Counted from the stretch's first letter, positions 50,089 through 59,414 are shown. The stretch is 64,000 bases of DNA from DASQPR01 sp035713725 (GCA_035713725.1 DASTMZ010000008.1:1-64000), one strand, 5' to 3'. The notes: generated from the sequence alone by a model not told the origin. Numbers and translations: made by a program.

Positions 50089-52007
50089 CCACAACGCTCG
50101 ATCGTCCGGGAACCGATCAGCAGCAACCGGTAGGTTCGCTCCCTACGGCCGCGGCGGTCTCGCCATATGCGCCGATTGCGGACTACGCGTTCCTGTCCGA
50201 CTGCCACACCAGCGCGCTGATCGCGCCGGACGGCTCGGTCGACTGGCTCTGCGTGCCGGCGTTCGATTCGCCGAGCATCTTTGGCAGCCTCCTCGATCGC
50301 CAGGCCGGCAGCTTCCGCGTCGGGCCGTACGGCATCGTGCACCCGAGCGCACGTCGGTATGTGCCCGGCACGAACGTGATGGAGACGACGTGGCGGACGC
50401 GGACCGGGTGGTTGATCGTTCACGACGCGATCGTCATGGGACCGATCGGTCACGACGATGTCGTCACGCCACACACCCGCCCGCCAGCCGACGCGGACGC
50501 CCGGCACATGCTGGTGCGCACCGTCGAGTGCACATCGGGACACGTCGAGGTCGAGATGGTCTGCGAACCGCTCTTCGACTACGGCCGCGCCACCGCGGAG
50601 TGGTCGATGCAGGACGACGAGCGGCACGTCGTCGACGCGACCGGCGCCGGCGTCCGGATCCGGCTTCGGTCCGATCTCGCGCTGGGCATCGAGGCCGGCC
50701 GCGCGCGCGGTCGGCGGACCCTGACCACGGGCGACCGCATGTACTGCGTGTTGTCCTGGAACCACGATCTCGCCACCCCGGAGACGTTCGATGAGGCGAG
50801 AGCGATGATCAACGAGACGTCCGACTTCTGGCGCACCTGGCTGGAGAACTCACGCATGCCGGACCACCGGTGGCGTGAACACTTGCAGCGCTCGGCGCTG
50901 GCCATCAAGGGACTGTCCTACATGCCGACCGGCGCAACGCTCGCGGCGTCGACGACGTCCCTTCCCGAGACGCCGGGCGGCGAGCGCAACTGGGATTACC
51001 GGTTCACCTGGATGCGAGACTCGACATTCACACTCCGCGCGCTGCATTACCTCCTGCTCGACTGGGAGGCGGACGAGTTCATGCAATTCGTCGCAGATGT
51101 CGAACCGACGGAGGATGGCTCGCTGCAGATCATGTACGGCATCGACGGTCGCCGCGACCTGACCGAGGAGACGCGCGACGAGCTGTCCGGATACGAGGGC
51201 GCACATCCGGTCCGGGTCGGCAACGGAGCGTGGAACCAGAAGCAGAACGACGTATTCGGCGCCGTTCTCGATTCGATCCTGCTGCATGTCAAGCACAGCA
51301 ACCGGCTGCCGCGGCGGCTGTGGCCGATCGTGGAATCGCAGGCGGCGTGCGCGACTCGCGTATGGAAGGAACCCGACCAGGGCATCTGGGAGGCGCGTGG
51401 CGCACCGAAACACTACGTGTCGTCGAAGCTGATGTGTTGGGTCGCCATGGATCGCGCGGCCAAGCTCGCCGCGGTCGCTGGTGAGGACGCGAAGGGTACG
51501 GCCTGGCGCCAGACGGCAGACGAAATCAAGGCGGACATCCTCGCGCGCGGTGTCAGTGACCGTGGCGTGCTACGCCAGCACTATGACACCGACGCGCTGG
51601 ACGCGTCCACGTTGCTCGCCGTCATGTTCGGCCTCCTTCCGCAGGACGATGAGCGGTTGCGTAAGACGGTGGACGCGATCTCCGACGAGTTGACCGAGAA
51701 CGGGTTCGTGCTGCGCTACGACACGAGCGAGACCGACGATGGCATGAGCGGCAAGGAAGGCACGTTCCTCATCTGCTCATTCTGGCTCGTGTCGGCACTA
51801 GCCATGGTGGGCGAGATGGCTCGAGCTCGCGATCTCATGGAGAAGCTGCTCCGCGTGGCGTCGCCGCTCGGCCTCTACGCCGAGGAGTTCGAGCCCGATA
51901 CCGGTCGCCATCTCGGCAACTTCCCGCAGGCGTTCTCGCATCTCGCGTTGATCGACGCGGCGAGCCGCATCATCGTCGCCGAAATACTTCCGGAGCAGAT
52001 GTCATGA
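50085..52007 (+). CDS. Glycoside hydrolase family 15 (trehalase/glucoamylase-like)
   Basis: A cytoplasmic GH15 enzyme of 640 residues that releases glucose from an alpha-glucoside, in actinomycetes often trehalose. An N-terminal beta-sandwich domain (GH15-N: ADYAFLSDCHTSALIAPDGS, about 30-50) precedes the (alpha/alpha)6 barrel. The catalytic acid is probably Glu436 in GIWEARG and the base Glu600 or Glu601 in YAEEFEPD, followed by GNFPQAFSHLALI. No signal peptide is seen. The ATG start overlaps the zwf stop, and the stop overlaps the GMC gene start. Linked to zwf, it may feed glucose towards oxidation. Trehalose versus starch as substrate is open. Confidence 0.92.
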   Translation: MTTTLDRPGTDQQQPVGSLPTAAAVSPYAPIADYAFLSDCHTSALIAPDGSVDWLCVPAFDSPSIFGSLLDRQAGSFRVGPYGIVHPSARRYVPGTNVMETTWRTRTGWLIVHDAIVMGPIGHDDVVTPHTRPPADADARHMLVRTVECTSGHVEVEMVCEPLFDYGRATAEWSMQDDERHVVDATGAGVRIRLRSDLALGIEAGRARGRRTLTTGDRMYCVLSWNHDLATPETFDEARAMINETSDFWRTWLENSRMPDHRWREHLQRSALAIKGLSYMPTGATLAASTTSLPETPGGERNWDYRFTWMRDSTFTLRALHYLLLDWEADEFMQFVADVEPTEDGSLQIMYGIDGRRDLTEETRDELSGYEGAHPVRVGNGAWNQKQNDVFGAVLDSILLHVKHSNRLPRRLWPIVESQAACATRVWKEPDQGIWEARGAPKHYVSSKLMCWVAMDRAAKLAAVAGEDAKGTAWRQTADEIKADILARGVSDRGVLRQHYDTDALDASTLLAVMFGLLPQDDERLRKTVDAISDELTENGFVLRYDTSETDDGMSGKEGTFLICSFWLVSALAMVGEMARARDLMEKLLRVASPLGLYAEEFEPDTGRHLGNFPQAFSHLALIDAASRIIVAEILPEQMS

Positions 52008-53611
52008 CCAACGGAGATATCCCATCCGCGTTCGACGTCATCATCATCGGTACCGGCGCCGGCGGCGGTACGCTCGCTCGCCATTTGGCGCCGTCCGGCA
52101 AGCGGATCCTGTTGCTGGAACGCGGTGGCTATCTACCGCGGGAACCGGAGAACTGGGACACCGGCGATGTGTTCGTCGACGGCCGCTACATCTCGAAGGA
52201 CAGCTGGACAGACCACAAGGGCAAGGCGTTCCAGCCGCAGGTGCACTACTTCGTGGGCGGCGCTACGAAGATGTACGGCGCCGCGCTGTACCGGTTGCGG
52301 GAGCGCGACTTCGGCGAGCTTCGGCACCACGACGGGATCTCGCCGGCGTGGCCGATCTCGTACTTCGACATGGAGCCTTACTACTCGGCGGCCGAACAGA
52401 TGTACGCGGTGCACGGCGTACACGGCGAAGACCCGACCGAGGGCCCGTCCGGCACTCCGTATCCGTTCGGGCCGGTATCGCATGAGCCGCGCATCCAGCA
52501 GTTGTCCGACGACCTCGCGGCGGCCGGCTATCACCCGTTCCACGCGCCGTGTGGCGTGCGGCTCAACGAGGCGAACATGCCGTATAGCATCTGTGTGAAA
52601 TGCAATTCGTGCGACGGCTTCCCATGTCCGCTGCACGCCAAGTCGGACGCCGAGGTGATGGGTGTCCGGCCGGCACTCAAGTTCGACAACGTCACGCTCC
52701 TGACCGATGCGATGGCGGTCCGGCTGGAGACGAACGGACCGGGCAACGAGGTCACGAAGGTCATCGTTGACCACGACGGCCATCAGGAGTCGTATGCCGC
52801 GAACATCGTCGTGGTCGCGTGCGGCGCGGCCAACACGGCGAAGCTGCTGCTGAGCTCGGCCACCGACAAGCACCCCAACGGCCTCGCGAACGGCTCGGAC
52901 CAGGTCGGGCGCAACTTCATGTTCCACGACAGCCAGGCCATCCTGGCCTTGTCCAAGGAACCAAACCCGACGATCTTCCAGAAGACGCTCGGGGTCAATG
53001 ACTTCTACTTCGAGGGACCGGACTTCCCGTACCCGATGGGCAACATCCAGATGATCGGCAAGTCGCAGCCAGAGCACTACCGTGGCGAGAAGTCGATCGC
53101 GAAGCTGGCACCGATGTTCTCGTTGGAGGACATCGCGAAGCATGCCGTTGACTTCTGGCTGTCCACGGAGGATCTGCCGAGGCCGGACAACCGGGTCACG
53201 CTCGACAGTGACGACAACATCCGGCTCGCCTACGAACCGAGCAACCCGACCGCCGCCGACCGCCTCTACAAGCAGTTCAAGTCGATGCTCGGCGGTCTCG
53301 GTATGCATGAAGACCATGCCGTCCACCGTTTCGCATACATGAAGACCACCATCCCGATCGCCGGGTGCGCGCACCAGGCCGGCACCGCACGGATGGGCAT
53401 CGACCCGGCGACATCGGTGGTTAACGCGGACTGCCAAGCGCACGAGGTCGACAACCTGTACGTGGTCGACACGAGCGTGTTCCCGGCCATCGGCGCGGTC
53501 AACCCGGCGCTGACCGCGATGGCGAATGCAATTCGGGTCGGTGACCATCTGCTCGGTCGGATGGGCGCCACCGTCACCGCCGGCACGCGGCCGACCGCGT
53601 CATCCGGCTAA
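52004..53611 (+). CDS. GMC-family FAD oxidoreductase
   Basis: Glucose-methanol-choline type flavoenzyme of 535 residues that oxidises an alcohol or sugar. FAD motif IIIGTGAGGGTLA is at the N-terminus, and the second FAD element is VGGATKMYGAALYR. A Cys-rich segment CVKCNSCDGFPCPLHAKSDA (about 200-219) is typical of a bacterial GMC subgroup. The C-terminal active-site region is VVDTSVFPAIGAVNPALT, with the catalytic His in CAHQAGTARMG. No signal peptide. It is translationally coupled to the GH15 gene, and cydA follows after 9 bp. Its electron acceptor is unknown; a quinone is plausible given the neighbours. Confidence 0.9.
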   Translation: MTNGDIPSAFDVIIIGTGAGGGTLARHLAPSGKRILLLERGGYLPREPENWDTGDVFVDGRYISKDSWTDHKGKAFQPQVHYFVGGATKMYGAALYRLRERDFGELRHHDGISPAWPISYFDMEPYYSAAEQMYAVHGVHGEDPTEGPSGTPYPFGPVSHEPRIQQLSDDLAAAGYHPFHAPCGVRLNEANMPYSICVKCNSCDGFPCPLHAKSDAEVMGVRPALKFDNVTLLTDAMAVRLETNGPGNEVTKVIVDHDGHQESYAANIVVVACGAANTAKLLLSSATDKHPNGLANGSDQVGRNFMFHDSQAILALSKEPNPTIFQKTLGVNDFYFEGPDFPYPMGNIQMIGKSQPEHYRGEKSIAKLAPMFSLEDIAKHAVDFWLSTEDLPRPDNRVTLDSDDNIRLAYEPSNPTAADRLYKQFKSMLGGLGMHEDHAVHRFAYMKTTIPIAGCAHQAGTARMGIDPATSVVNADCQAHEVDNLYVVDTSVFPAIGAVNPALTAMANAIRVGDHLLGRMGATVTAGTRPTASSG

Positions 53612-53620
53612 GGCGCCAAC

Positions 53621-55177
53621 ATGAACTCTGCCTGGATGATCCTCGCATCCGGGCCGGTGCAGTTGACGCCGGCTCGGTCGCAGATGGGCTTCACTCTCGG
53701 GTTCCACATCCTGCTGGTACCGCTCGGTGTGGCGCTGCCGACGCTGATGCTGATCGCGAACTACAAGGGTCTGAAGCGCGGTGACGCGGCGGCGTTGAGT
53801 CTCGCGCGTCGATGGTCGCACGCGGCGGGTCTGACGTTCGCGGTCGGAGCGGTAACCGGGACCGTGTTGTCGTTCGAGTTTGGCTTGCTGTGGCCGGGTT
53901 TCGTCAAAACGTTCGGCGACGTCTTCGGCCTGCCATTCGCGATCGAAGGCATCTCGTTCTTTCTCGAGGCGCTGCTCGTGGCGATCTACATCTACGGCTG
54001 GCGGCGCATGAAGCCGTGGACACACTTCTGGTTCGGCTTCCCGATCCCGTTTGTGGCCATCATCGGTGCGCTTTCCATTATCTCGGTCAACTCGTGGATG
54101 AACGCACCGGCCGGCTTCACCATCGGCTCGGATGGGCGCCCGACAAAGGTCGATCCGTTTAACGTCATCTTCAACAAGGCGTTGCCGTGGGAGCTGACGC
54201 ATTTCCTCATCGCCGCGTATATGGCGGCCACGTTCATGGTCGCGTCCGTGTACGTGGTCGGTTGGCTGCGCGGGCGCCGCGACCGGTACCACCGGCTCGG
54301 CATCCTGATCCCGTTCACGATCGGTGCCATCCTCGCGCCGATCCAGGCCCTGGTCGGCGATCAGATCGCACGTTGGGTCTATCAGAACCAGCCGGCCAAG
54401 TTCGCGGCGATGGAGATAGTGACGAATTCCGGTACGCATCAACCCGAATACCTGTTCGGCATTTACCACCCGTCAACGAACACCGTGACCGGCGGGATCA
54501 AGATTCCGGGCCTCGACTCGTGGTTAGCCGGCGGGAGCACAAGCACGTTTGTCCAAGGCATGAACTCGATCCCGCCGCAGAATCGCGCATCGAACCCGAC
54601 GCTCGTACATTTCGCGTTCGACGTCATGGTCGGGATCGGCACACTGCTCCCGTTGGTGGCGCTCTACTACGCGATCGCGTATTGGCGCCGACGCAACGTG
54701 CCGCACGGACGGATATTCCTCTGGGTCGCCGCGGCCTGCGGCGTGCTGGCCTACATCGCGATCGAGGCGGGGTGGATCACCACCGAGGTCGGCCGGCAGC
54801 CGTGGATCGTCTGGAACATCGCGCGAACATCCGGCGCGGTGACCACTGCGCAAAGCGTCACCGTGACGATGATCGTCATCTACGTCCTCTACGCGTTGCT
54901 CGGCATCGCCACGATCGCCGTACTGCGCGCGATGGCCACGCGATGGCGCATCAAACCGGTTATCGACGACGACGAGACGTCGCCCTACGGTCCACGGCCG
55001 GACGCGGTGGCGGCGATGGCGGGCGAGACGGCGGAGGCCGGGGCATTGGCCGAGTCCGGCGTCGATGGCGCGGCAGGCCGTCGGTCCACATCCGCGACCG
55101 AAACCGCGACCGATACCGCGACCGATACCGGGGCGGACAGCGCGACCGAATCCCGCGACCGGAGACCGAAGTCGTGA
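53621..55177 (+). CDS. cydA: Cytochrome bd-type quinol oxidase subunit I
   Basis: Haem-bearing subunit of cytochrome bd, which reduces oxygen to water with quinol and has high oxygen affinity. The 518 residues have about nine helices. Haem ligand His29 lies in QMGFTLGFHILL and the second His194 in ELTHFLIAAY. The conserved quinol-side segment GDQIARWVYQNQPAKFAAME and GRQPWIVW are present. The loop is of the short-Q type usual in actinobacteria. The C-terminal 80 residues are a repeat-containing polar tail (Ala-Thr-Asp-Thr units from a 12-bp repeat at 55094-55129). The stop overlaps the cydB start. Confidence 0.95.
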   Translation: MNSAWMILASGPVQLTPARSQMGFTLGFHILLVPLGVALPTLMLIANYKGLKRGDAAALSLARRWSHAAGLTFAVGAVTGTVLSFEFGLLWPGFVKTFGDVFGLPFAIEGISFFLEALLVAIYIYGWRRMKPWTHFWFGFPIPFVAIIGALSIISVNSWMNAPAGFTIGSDGRPTKVDPFNVIFNKALPWELTHFLIAAYMAATFMVASVYVVGWLRGRRDRYHRLGILIPFTIGAILAPIQALVGDQIARWVYQNQPAKFAAMEIVTNSGTHQPEYLFGIYHPSTNTVTGGIKIPGLDSWLAGGSTSTFVQGMNSIPPQNRASNPTLVHFAFDVMVGIGTLLPLVALYYAIAYWRRRNVPHGRIFLWVAAACGVLAYIAIEAGWITTEVGRQPWIVWNIARTSGAVTTAQSVTVTMIVIYVLYALLGIATIAVLRAMATRWRIKPVIDDDETSPYGPRPDAVAAMAGETAEAGALAESGVDGAAGRRSTSATETATDTATDTGADSATESRDRRPKS

Positions 55178-56466
55178 CGGCCGCAAACCTCGTCGCCGGA
55201 GTCATTGTCATCGGCATCACGCTCTATGCCTGGTCCGGCATCGCGGACTTCGGCGCGGGTTTCTGGGATCTGATCGCCGGCAACAAGGCGCAAGGTCTCC
55301 GCGCTCGGTCGCTGATCGACGAGGTCATTACGCCGGTGTGGGAGGCCAACCACGTCTGGCTCATCTACATCCTGGTCGTGACGTGGACGGCGTTCGGCGG
55401 CGCGTTCGGATCGATCATGACCGCGCTTTTCGTCCCGCTGGCGCTCGCCGCGCTCGGAATCGTGTTGCGCGGTGCGAACTTCGCGCTGCGCAAGGACGCT
55501 GCGCGGTCCGGCGCGCGGCAGTGGTCCGGCTGGCTGTTCGGCATCGGCGCGGTTATGACGCCGTTCTTTCTTGGCACGGCGGTCGGCGCAATCATGTCGG
55601 GCCGCGTACCACCGAACGGCGTCGGCAATCCCGTGAACGCGTGGGTGAACGCGGTGTCCATCACGACCGGACTGCTGACCGTGGCGGTCGGTGCGTTTAC
55701 TTCCGCCTGCTACCTCGTCGTCGAATGCGCTCGCCGGGGGGTTCCGGAGCTGCGCGAGTATTTCCGCATTCGCGCGTTGATCGCGGGCGTCGTGGCGCTG
55801 CTGTGCGGCGTCGGCGTGGCGATCGCGCTGCGCGTCCAAGAGCGATCCATGTTCAACCGGCTCACCAGCCGCAGCATCCCGCTGATCGTGCTCGGCGTGG
55901 TCGCGCTCATCGCCGCGTTCGTGATGGCCCGTCGAGGTGTGGCACGTGGCCTGCGGGTGGTTGCCGCGGTGGGCGTCGGAGCGCTCGTTTGGGCATGGGC
56001 GGTCGCGCAATATCCGTATCTGCTGCCGTTCCGGCTGACCATCTCGGATGGCGCCGGCTCGACGACATCGATGAAGTGGCTGTTGGCTTGGTTCGTCGTG
56101 GCGCTCGTCACGGTGGTCCCGATGTTGATCGTGCTGTACACCCTGGACCAGCGTGGCCACCTCGGCGAGGATCCGAGAACGTCGCGCCTCGAACCCGCGG
56201 GTGCTGGTCAAGTGCCGGCCGGTGAAGTGGCGGCGGCATCGGGGATGGCCGCGGAGTCCGGGCGGAAGGATCAGCGCGTCGACGAGCAGGCCGACCAGCG
56301 CTCCGACCAGCAACGCCCTACGCAACAGTCCGAGCCGCAATCGGGGCAGCAATCCGAACAGCAATCCGGGCAGCAGTCCGGGCAGCGCACCGATCGGGCC
56401 GGCGAGAAGCCGACCGGACCTCGCCACCGGGCGATCCGACCGCCGCGCCGCCGAAAGGACACCTGA
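55174..56466 (+). CDS. cydB: Cytochrome bd-type quinol oxidase subunit II
   Basis: The second membrane subunit of cytochrome bd, needed for haem d assembly and oxygen access. Of 430 residues, the first 335 form about eight helices with the family motifs FGAGFWDLIAG, EVITPVWEANHVWLIYILVVTW and FTSACYLVVE. The remaining 95 residues are a polar tail rich in Gln, Ser and Arg with five 12-bp DNA repeats. The start is GTG 55174, overlapping the cydA stop (GTGA). No cydCD genes for assembly are in the window. Confidence 0.94.
   Translation: MTAANLVAGVIVIGITLYAWSGIADFGAGFWDLIAGNKAQGLRARSLIDEVITPVWEANHVWLIYILVVTWTAFGGAFGSIMTALFVPLALAALGIVLRGANFALRKDAARSGARQWSGWLFGIGAVMTPFFLGTAVGAIMSGRVPPNGVGNPVNAWVNAVSITTGLLTVAVGAFTSACYLVVECARRGVPELREYFRIRALIAGVVALLCGVGVAIALRVQERSMFNRLTSRSIPLIVLGVVALIAAFVMARRGVARGLRVVAAVGVGALVWAWAVAQYPYLLPFRLTISDGAGSTTSMKWLLAWFVVALVTVVPMLIVLYTLDQRGHLGEDPRTSRLEPAGAGQVPAGEVAAASGMAAESGRKDQRVDEQADQRSDQQRPTQQSEPQSGQQSEQQSGQQSGQRTDRAGEKPTGPRHRAIRPPRRRKDT
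56326..56385 (+). repeat. Five in-frame 12-bp repeats in the cydB tail
   Basis: Units of CAATCCGGGCAG and variants encode tandem Gln-Ser-Gly-Gln. A similar 12-bp array, three units of GCGACCGATACC, lies in the cydA tail at 55094-55129. Confidence 0.88.
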
Positions 56467-56557
56467 TCGAGCCGCACCTTATCGGGCCGCACCTGATCTG
56501 GGCGCACCTGGTCTGGCACTGCCCCGCCGGTCCACGGTCGCGCGTCCGGGGTGACGT

Positions 56558-57226
56558 ATGGTCATCGGCGTGAACGAGTCGGCCGCTCCGATGCGACCAC
56601 GCAACCTCGCGGTCACTCATCTGGTCGGCGCCGCCATACCCGGTGTGGTCATCGCCGTCGTCGTCGCCTTCTTCGTACCGATCGATGTGGCGCTGCTGAT
56701 CGGCTGGGACGTTGCGGCGGCCGTCTTTCTGGCCGGGACGTGGCTGACCGTGCACGGCCTTGACGGGCCGGCGACCAAGGTGCACGCGGTTCGCGACGAC
56801 CCGACCAGGACCGCTTCCGATCTGACCGTGCTGCTCGCGAGCGCCGCGAGTCTCGCGGCGGTGGCGACACTCATCATCCGGGCCAGCAACGCGCACGGCG
56901 CGGGCCGCGTATGGGAGGCGGCGCTCGGTGTCGGCAGCGTCGTGATGGCCTGGCTCGTCGTGCACGCGACCTACATGCTGCGGTACGCCACGATCTACCA
57001 CACCGGCGGCGAAGGCGGCGTCGACTTCAACCAGACGAGTCCGCCGCGCTACACCGACTTCGCCTATCTGGCGTTCACGATCGGCATGACGTTCCAGGTG
57101 TCCGACACGACGCTCACGTCGTCCGAGATGCGCGCAAACGCGCTGCGCCACGCATTGCTGTCCTATCTCTACGGCACGGTCATCATCGCCGCGACGATCA
57201 ACCTGATCGCCGGTCTCAATCGCTGA
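56558..57226 (+). CDS. DUF1345 membrane protein
   Basis: A 222-residue protein with about five to six hydrophobic helices. The C-terminal half has the DUF1345 core: MAWLVVHATYMLRYATIYH, then GGVDFNQTSPPRYTDFAYLAFTIGMTFQVSDTTL, and a last helix ending YGTVIIAATINLIAGL. The conserved acidic and aromatic residues in DFAYLAF and FQVSDT suggest a functional pocket, but no role is established. ATG 56558; GTG 56570 is an alternative start. It lies 91 bp after cydB and 9 bp before the folP-like gene. Confidence 0.9.
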   Translation: MVIGVNESAAPMRPRNLAVTHLVGAAIPGVVIAVVVAFFVPIDVALLIGWDVAAAVFLAGTWLTVHGLDGPATKVHAVRDDPTRTASDLTVLLASAASLAAVATLIIRASNAHGAGRVWEAALGVGSVVMAWLVVHATYMLRYATIYHTGGEGGVDFNQTSPPRYTDFAYLAFTIGMTFQVSDTTLTSSEMRANALRHALLSYLYGTVIIAATINLIAGLNR

Positions 57227-57235
57227 GGTGCACCG

Positions 57236-58192
57236 ATGACGGAAGGCTCGAGTGGATCGGTTGGCGTGCCGCATGGCGTGGGTCATGGCGGGGGTCACGG
57301 CGTGTACGTACCCGATCTGATCGCCGCCCAGCGCACGATCGGCACTCGCACATTCGACTTCGATCGGCAGGTCGCCGTGATGGCGATCGTCAACCGGACG
57401 CCGGACTCTTTCCACGACCGCGGCGCATCGTACGCGCTGGATCATGCCGTGTACGCGGTCGGTGCGGCGGTCTCCGACGGCGCCGATTGGGTGGACATCG
57501 GCGGGGTACCGTTCGGGCTCCACGCCGGCGAGGTCAGCGAATCGGAGGAGATCGATCGCGTCGTACCGGTCGTGACCGCGGCTCGTCAGGCGTCCGATGT
57601 CGTGCTGTCGGTGGACACGTACCGCCCGGAGGTCGCGCGTCGGGTGATCTCGGCCGGTGCAGACGTCATCAATGACACGTCCGGACTTTACGATCCGGGG
57701 CTCGCGGACATCGTCGCCGAATCGGGTACGACGCTGGTCATCACGCACAGCTTGGCGCGCCCACCGCGTACCCCCGTAGTGCGGCCCACCTACCGCGACG
57801 TGGTCGCGGAGGTCGCGGCGTTCCTCGCGGACCGCGTGAGCGTGGCGCTCGACCACGGCGTGCGTCCGGAGCAGATCGTCATCGACCCCGGCCACGACCT
57901 GAACAAGAACACCCACCACTCGCTGGAGCTCACGCGCCGGTTGGCCGACATCACATCGCTCGGCTACCCGACGCTAGTGGCGTTGTCGAACAAGGACTTC
58001 ATCGGCGAGGCACTCGGCCGACCGCAACACGAGCGCCTCGTCGGCACGATTGCCTCGAACGTCGCCGCGATGTTGCAGGGTGCCAGGATCGTTCGCGTTC
58101 ATGACGTTCGAGCCGCGGTCGACTCGGTGCACATGGTGGCGGCGATCCTTGGCTGGCAAGAGCCGGTGGAGGTCCGCCACAACGTCGATTAG
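57236..58192 (+). CDS. folP2: Dihydropteroate synthase-like protein, FolP2 type
   Basis: A TIM-barrel protein of 318 residues in the dihydropteroate synthase family. It starts with MAIVNRTPDSFHDRGASYAL where true synthases have N-x-T-P-D-S-F-S-D-G. The pterin segment is DIGGVPFGLHAGEVS in place of the D-I-G-G-E-S-T-R-P loop. The SNKDFIGEALG strand and the C-terminal VRVHDV are kept. This set of differences is that of mycobacterial FolP2, reported to lack synthase activity. The first 25 residues are a Gly/His-rich lead. A true folP with folate neighbours is not in the window. Confidence 0.85.
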   Translation: MTEGSSGSVGVPHGVGHGGGHGVYVPDLIAAQRTIGTRTFDFDRQVAVMAIVNRTPDSFHDRGASYALDHAVYAVGAAVSDGADWVDIGGVPFGLHAGEVSESEEIDRVVPVVTAARQASDVVLSVDTYRPEVARRVISAGADVINDTSGLYDPGLADIVAESGTTLVITHSLARPPRTPVVRPTYRDVVAEVAAFLADRVSVALDHGVRPEQIVIDPGHDLNKNTHHSLELTRRLADITSLGYPTLVALSNKDFIGEALGRPQHERLVGTIASNVAAMLQGARIVRVHDVRAAVDSVHMVAAILGWQEPVEVRHNVD

Positions 58193-58201
58193 TGGCCGGC
58201 G

Positions 58202-59005
58202 TTATCTCGGCCGCTCACTGACGCGGTACCGCAGGAATAGGAAGCCGTCGCTGGCGGCGAGGACGCTCGCGACCTCGAGATCGCGCACCGTGCTGACCGG
58301 CCCGGCAGTGATGCGACCCGCGCCCGGGCCGAGAAGGCGTGGCGACACGGTCAGGCACAATTCGTCGACCGCGTCCGCGGCGGTCAGCGCACCGAGCACA
58401 TGCGGGCCGCCTTCACACAGCACATGTGGGTACCCAGCATCGACGAGCGCGGCGCGCGCGGCGCGGAAGTCGATCGCCTCGCGCCCGCAGACGACCACCT
58501 CGGCAACCTCGCTGAGTGCCTTACGTCGACCGGCCGGAGCGCCGTCATGGGTCAACACGAACGGTCGGACCGGTGCCTCGCGGAACATCGGGTGCGCTGG
58601 GTCGAGATCAAGCCGTCCGGATATCACGACGAGCGCGGGTTGTGGTTCGCGACCACTTCGCCGTCGCAACTCCCGATGACGATCGTCGACCGTCATGGCG
58701 CCGTACCCCTCGATGCGCAACGTTCCGGCGCCCACCATGACCGCGTCGCACTGCACCCGCAGCAGGTCGAAGATGCGCTTGTCGGCCGGCCCGCCGAGAC
58801 CGCCCGACTTTCCGTCGGCGGTGACGGCACCGTCGACGCTCGCGACGAAGTTCGCCCGCATCAACGGTTCGTCACCGACCGGGTACGCACGGAGCAACGC
58901 GTCGTCGTCGAGCGGCTGGGTGTCCGGACTCGGCCAGACGGCGCGCACCTCCGGTGATGGCTCCGGAGTCGATGGCGCCGGGGTGGATGGCTCCGTTTCT
59001 GGCAC
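58202..59005 (-). CDS. RibD C-terminal domain reductase (pyrimidine reductase family)
   Basis: A dihydrofolate-reductase-fold enzyme of about 267 residues, related to the reductase half of riboflavin-synthesis RibD. It has NFVASVDGAVTADGKSGGLGG, DAVMVGAGTLRIEGYG, and the C-terminal VLCEGGPHVLGALTAADAVDELCLTVSP, the usual NADPH and substrate regions. No deaminase domain is present. GTG 59005 is chosen because GCGAGG precedes it; the first 25 residues are Glu/Pro/Ser/Thr repeats from imperfect 15-bp units. It is convergent with the FolP2-like gene. Substrate unknown. Confidence 0.85.
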   Translation of the reverse strand: MPETEPSTPAPSTPEPSPEVRAVWPSPDTQPLDDDALLRAYPVGDEPLMRANFVASVDGAVTADGKSGGLGGPADKRIFDLLRVQCDAVMVGAGTLRIEGYGAMTVDDRHRELRRRSGREPQPALVVISGRLDLDPAHPMFREAPVRPFVLTHDGAPAGRRKALSEVAEVVVCGREAIDFRAARAALVDAGYPHVLCEGGPHVLGALTAADAVDELCLTVSPRLLGPGAGRITAGPVSTVRDLEVASVLAASDGFLFLRYRVSERPR

Positions 59006-59414
59006 GGTTTCGAGCCTCGCACACCCGGGCTCGCGCGGCGTGCCGAACGGCCGCATCCGCGGGTGCTTCGGCGCGCGTCGAGTGCGTTGGTCGTGCGGAT
59101 CGATGGTTCGGATCGATGGTTCGGATCGAGGGTGCGGCGGTGTAGAGCTGAGGTTGTCGGGGGATGGCGATAGCGTCACGACGTTGGTGCGGGCGGCCGT
59201 ATTCGTCACGGGGCTGTGTCTCGGGATGGGCCGCAGCGTGCTATGAACCATGGCTTTTGTTGAACCACAGCTTGCTATGAACTACGGCTTGCGTTTGAAC
59301 CACGGCTTGCGTTTGAACCACAGCTTGCTTTTGAACCACGGCTTGCGTTGAACCACAACACGTGGGCACCAGAGCCCGCGGACGAACAGATCGGCAACAG
59401 GGATGGGGAGTGGC
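59006..59414. other. Repeat-rich divergent region before the DUF885 gene
   Basis: About 400 bp between divergent genes. It holds a 13-bp tandem repeat (GGATCGATGGTTC-type, about 59096-59133) and the larger array at 59244-59360. I see no supported gene. The promoter of the DUF885 gene must lie in or beside the array. Confidence 0.5.
59244..59360. repeat. Array of six to seven 17-18-bp repeats upstream of the DUF885 gene
   Basis: Consensus TGAACCACGGCTTGCGTT, repeated head to tail with small changes (CACGG/CACAG, CTTTT/GCGTT). There are no spacers between units, so it is not a CRISPR array. It ends 54 bp before the DUF885 start. Confidence 0.9.

Noticed and set aside
54187..55173. Upstream extension of the cydB frame
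   Set aside because: It overlaps the whole of cydA in another frame; the GTG overlapping the cydA stop gives the family N-terminus.
59244..59360. CRISPR-like array
   Set aside because: Units are directly adjacent with no unique spacers, and no cas genes are nearby.
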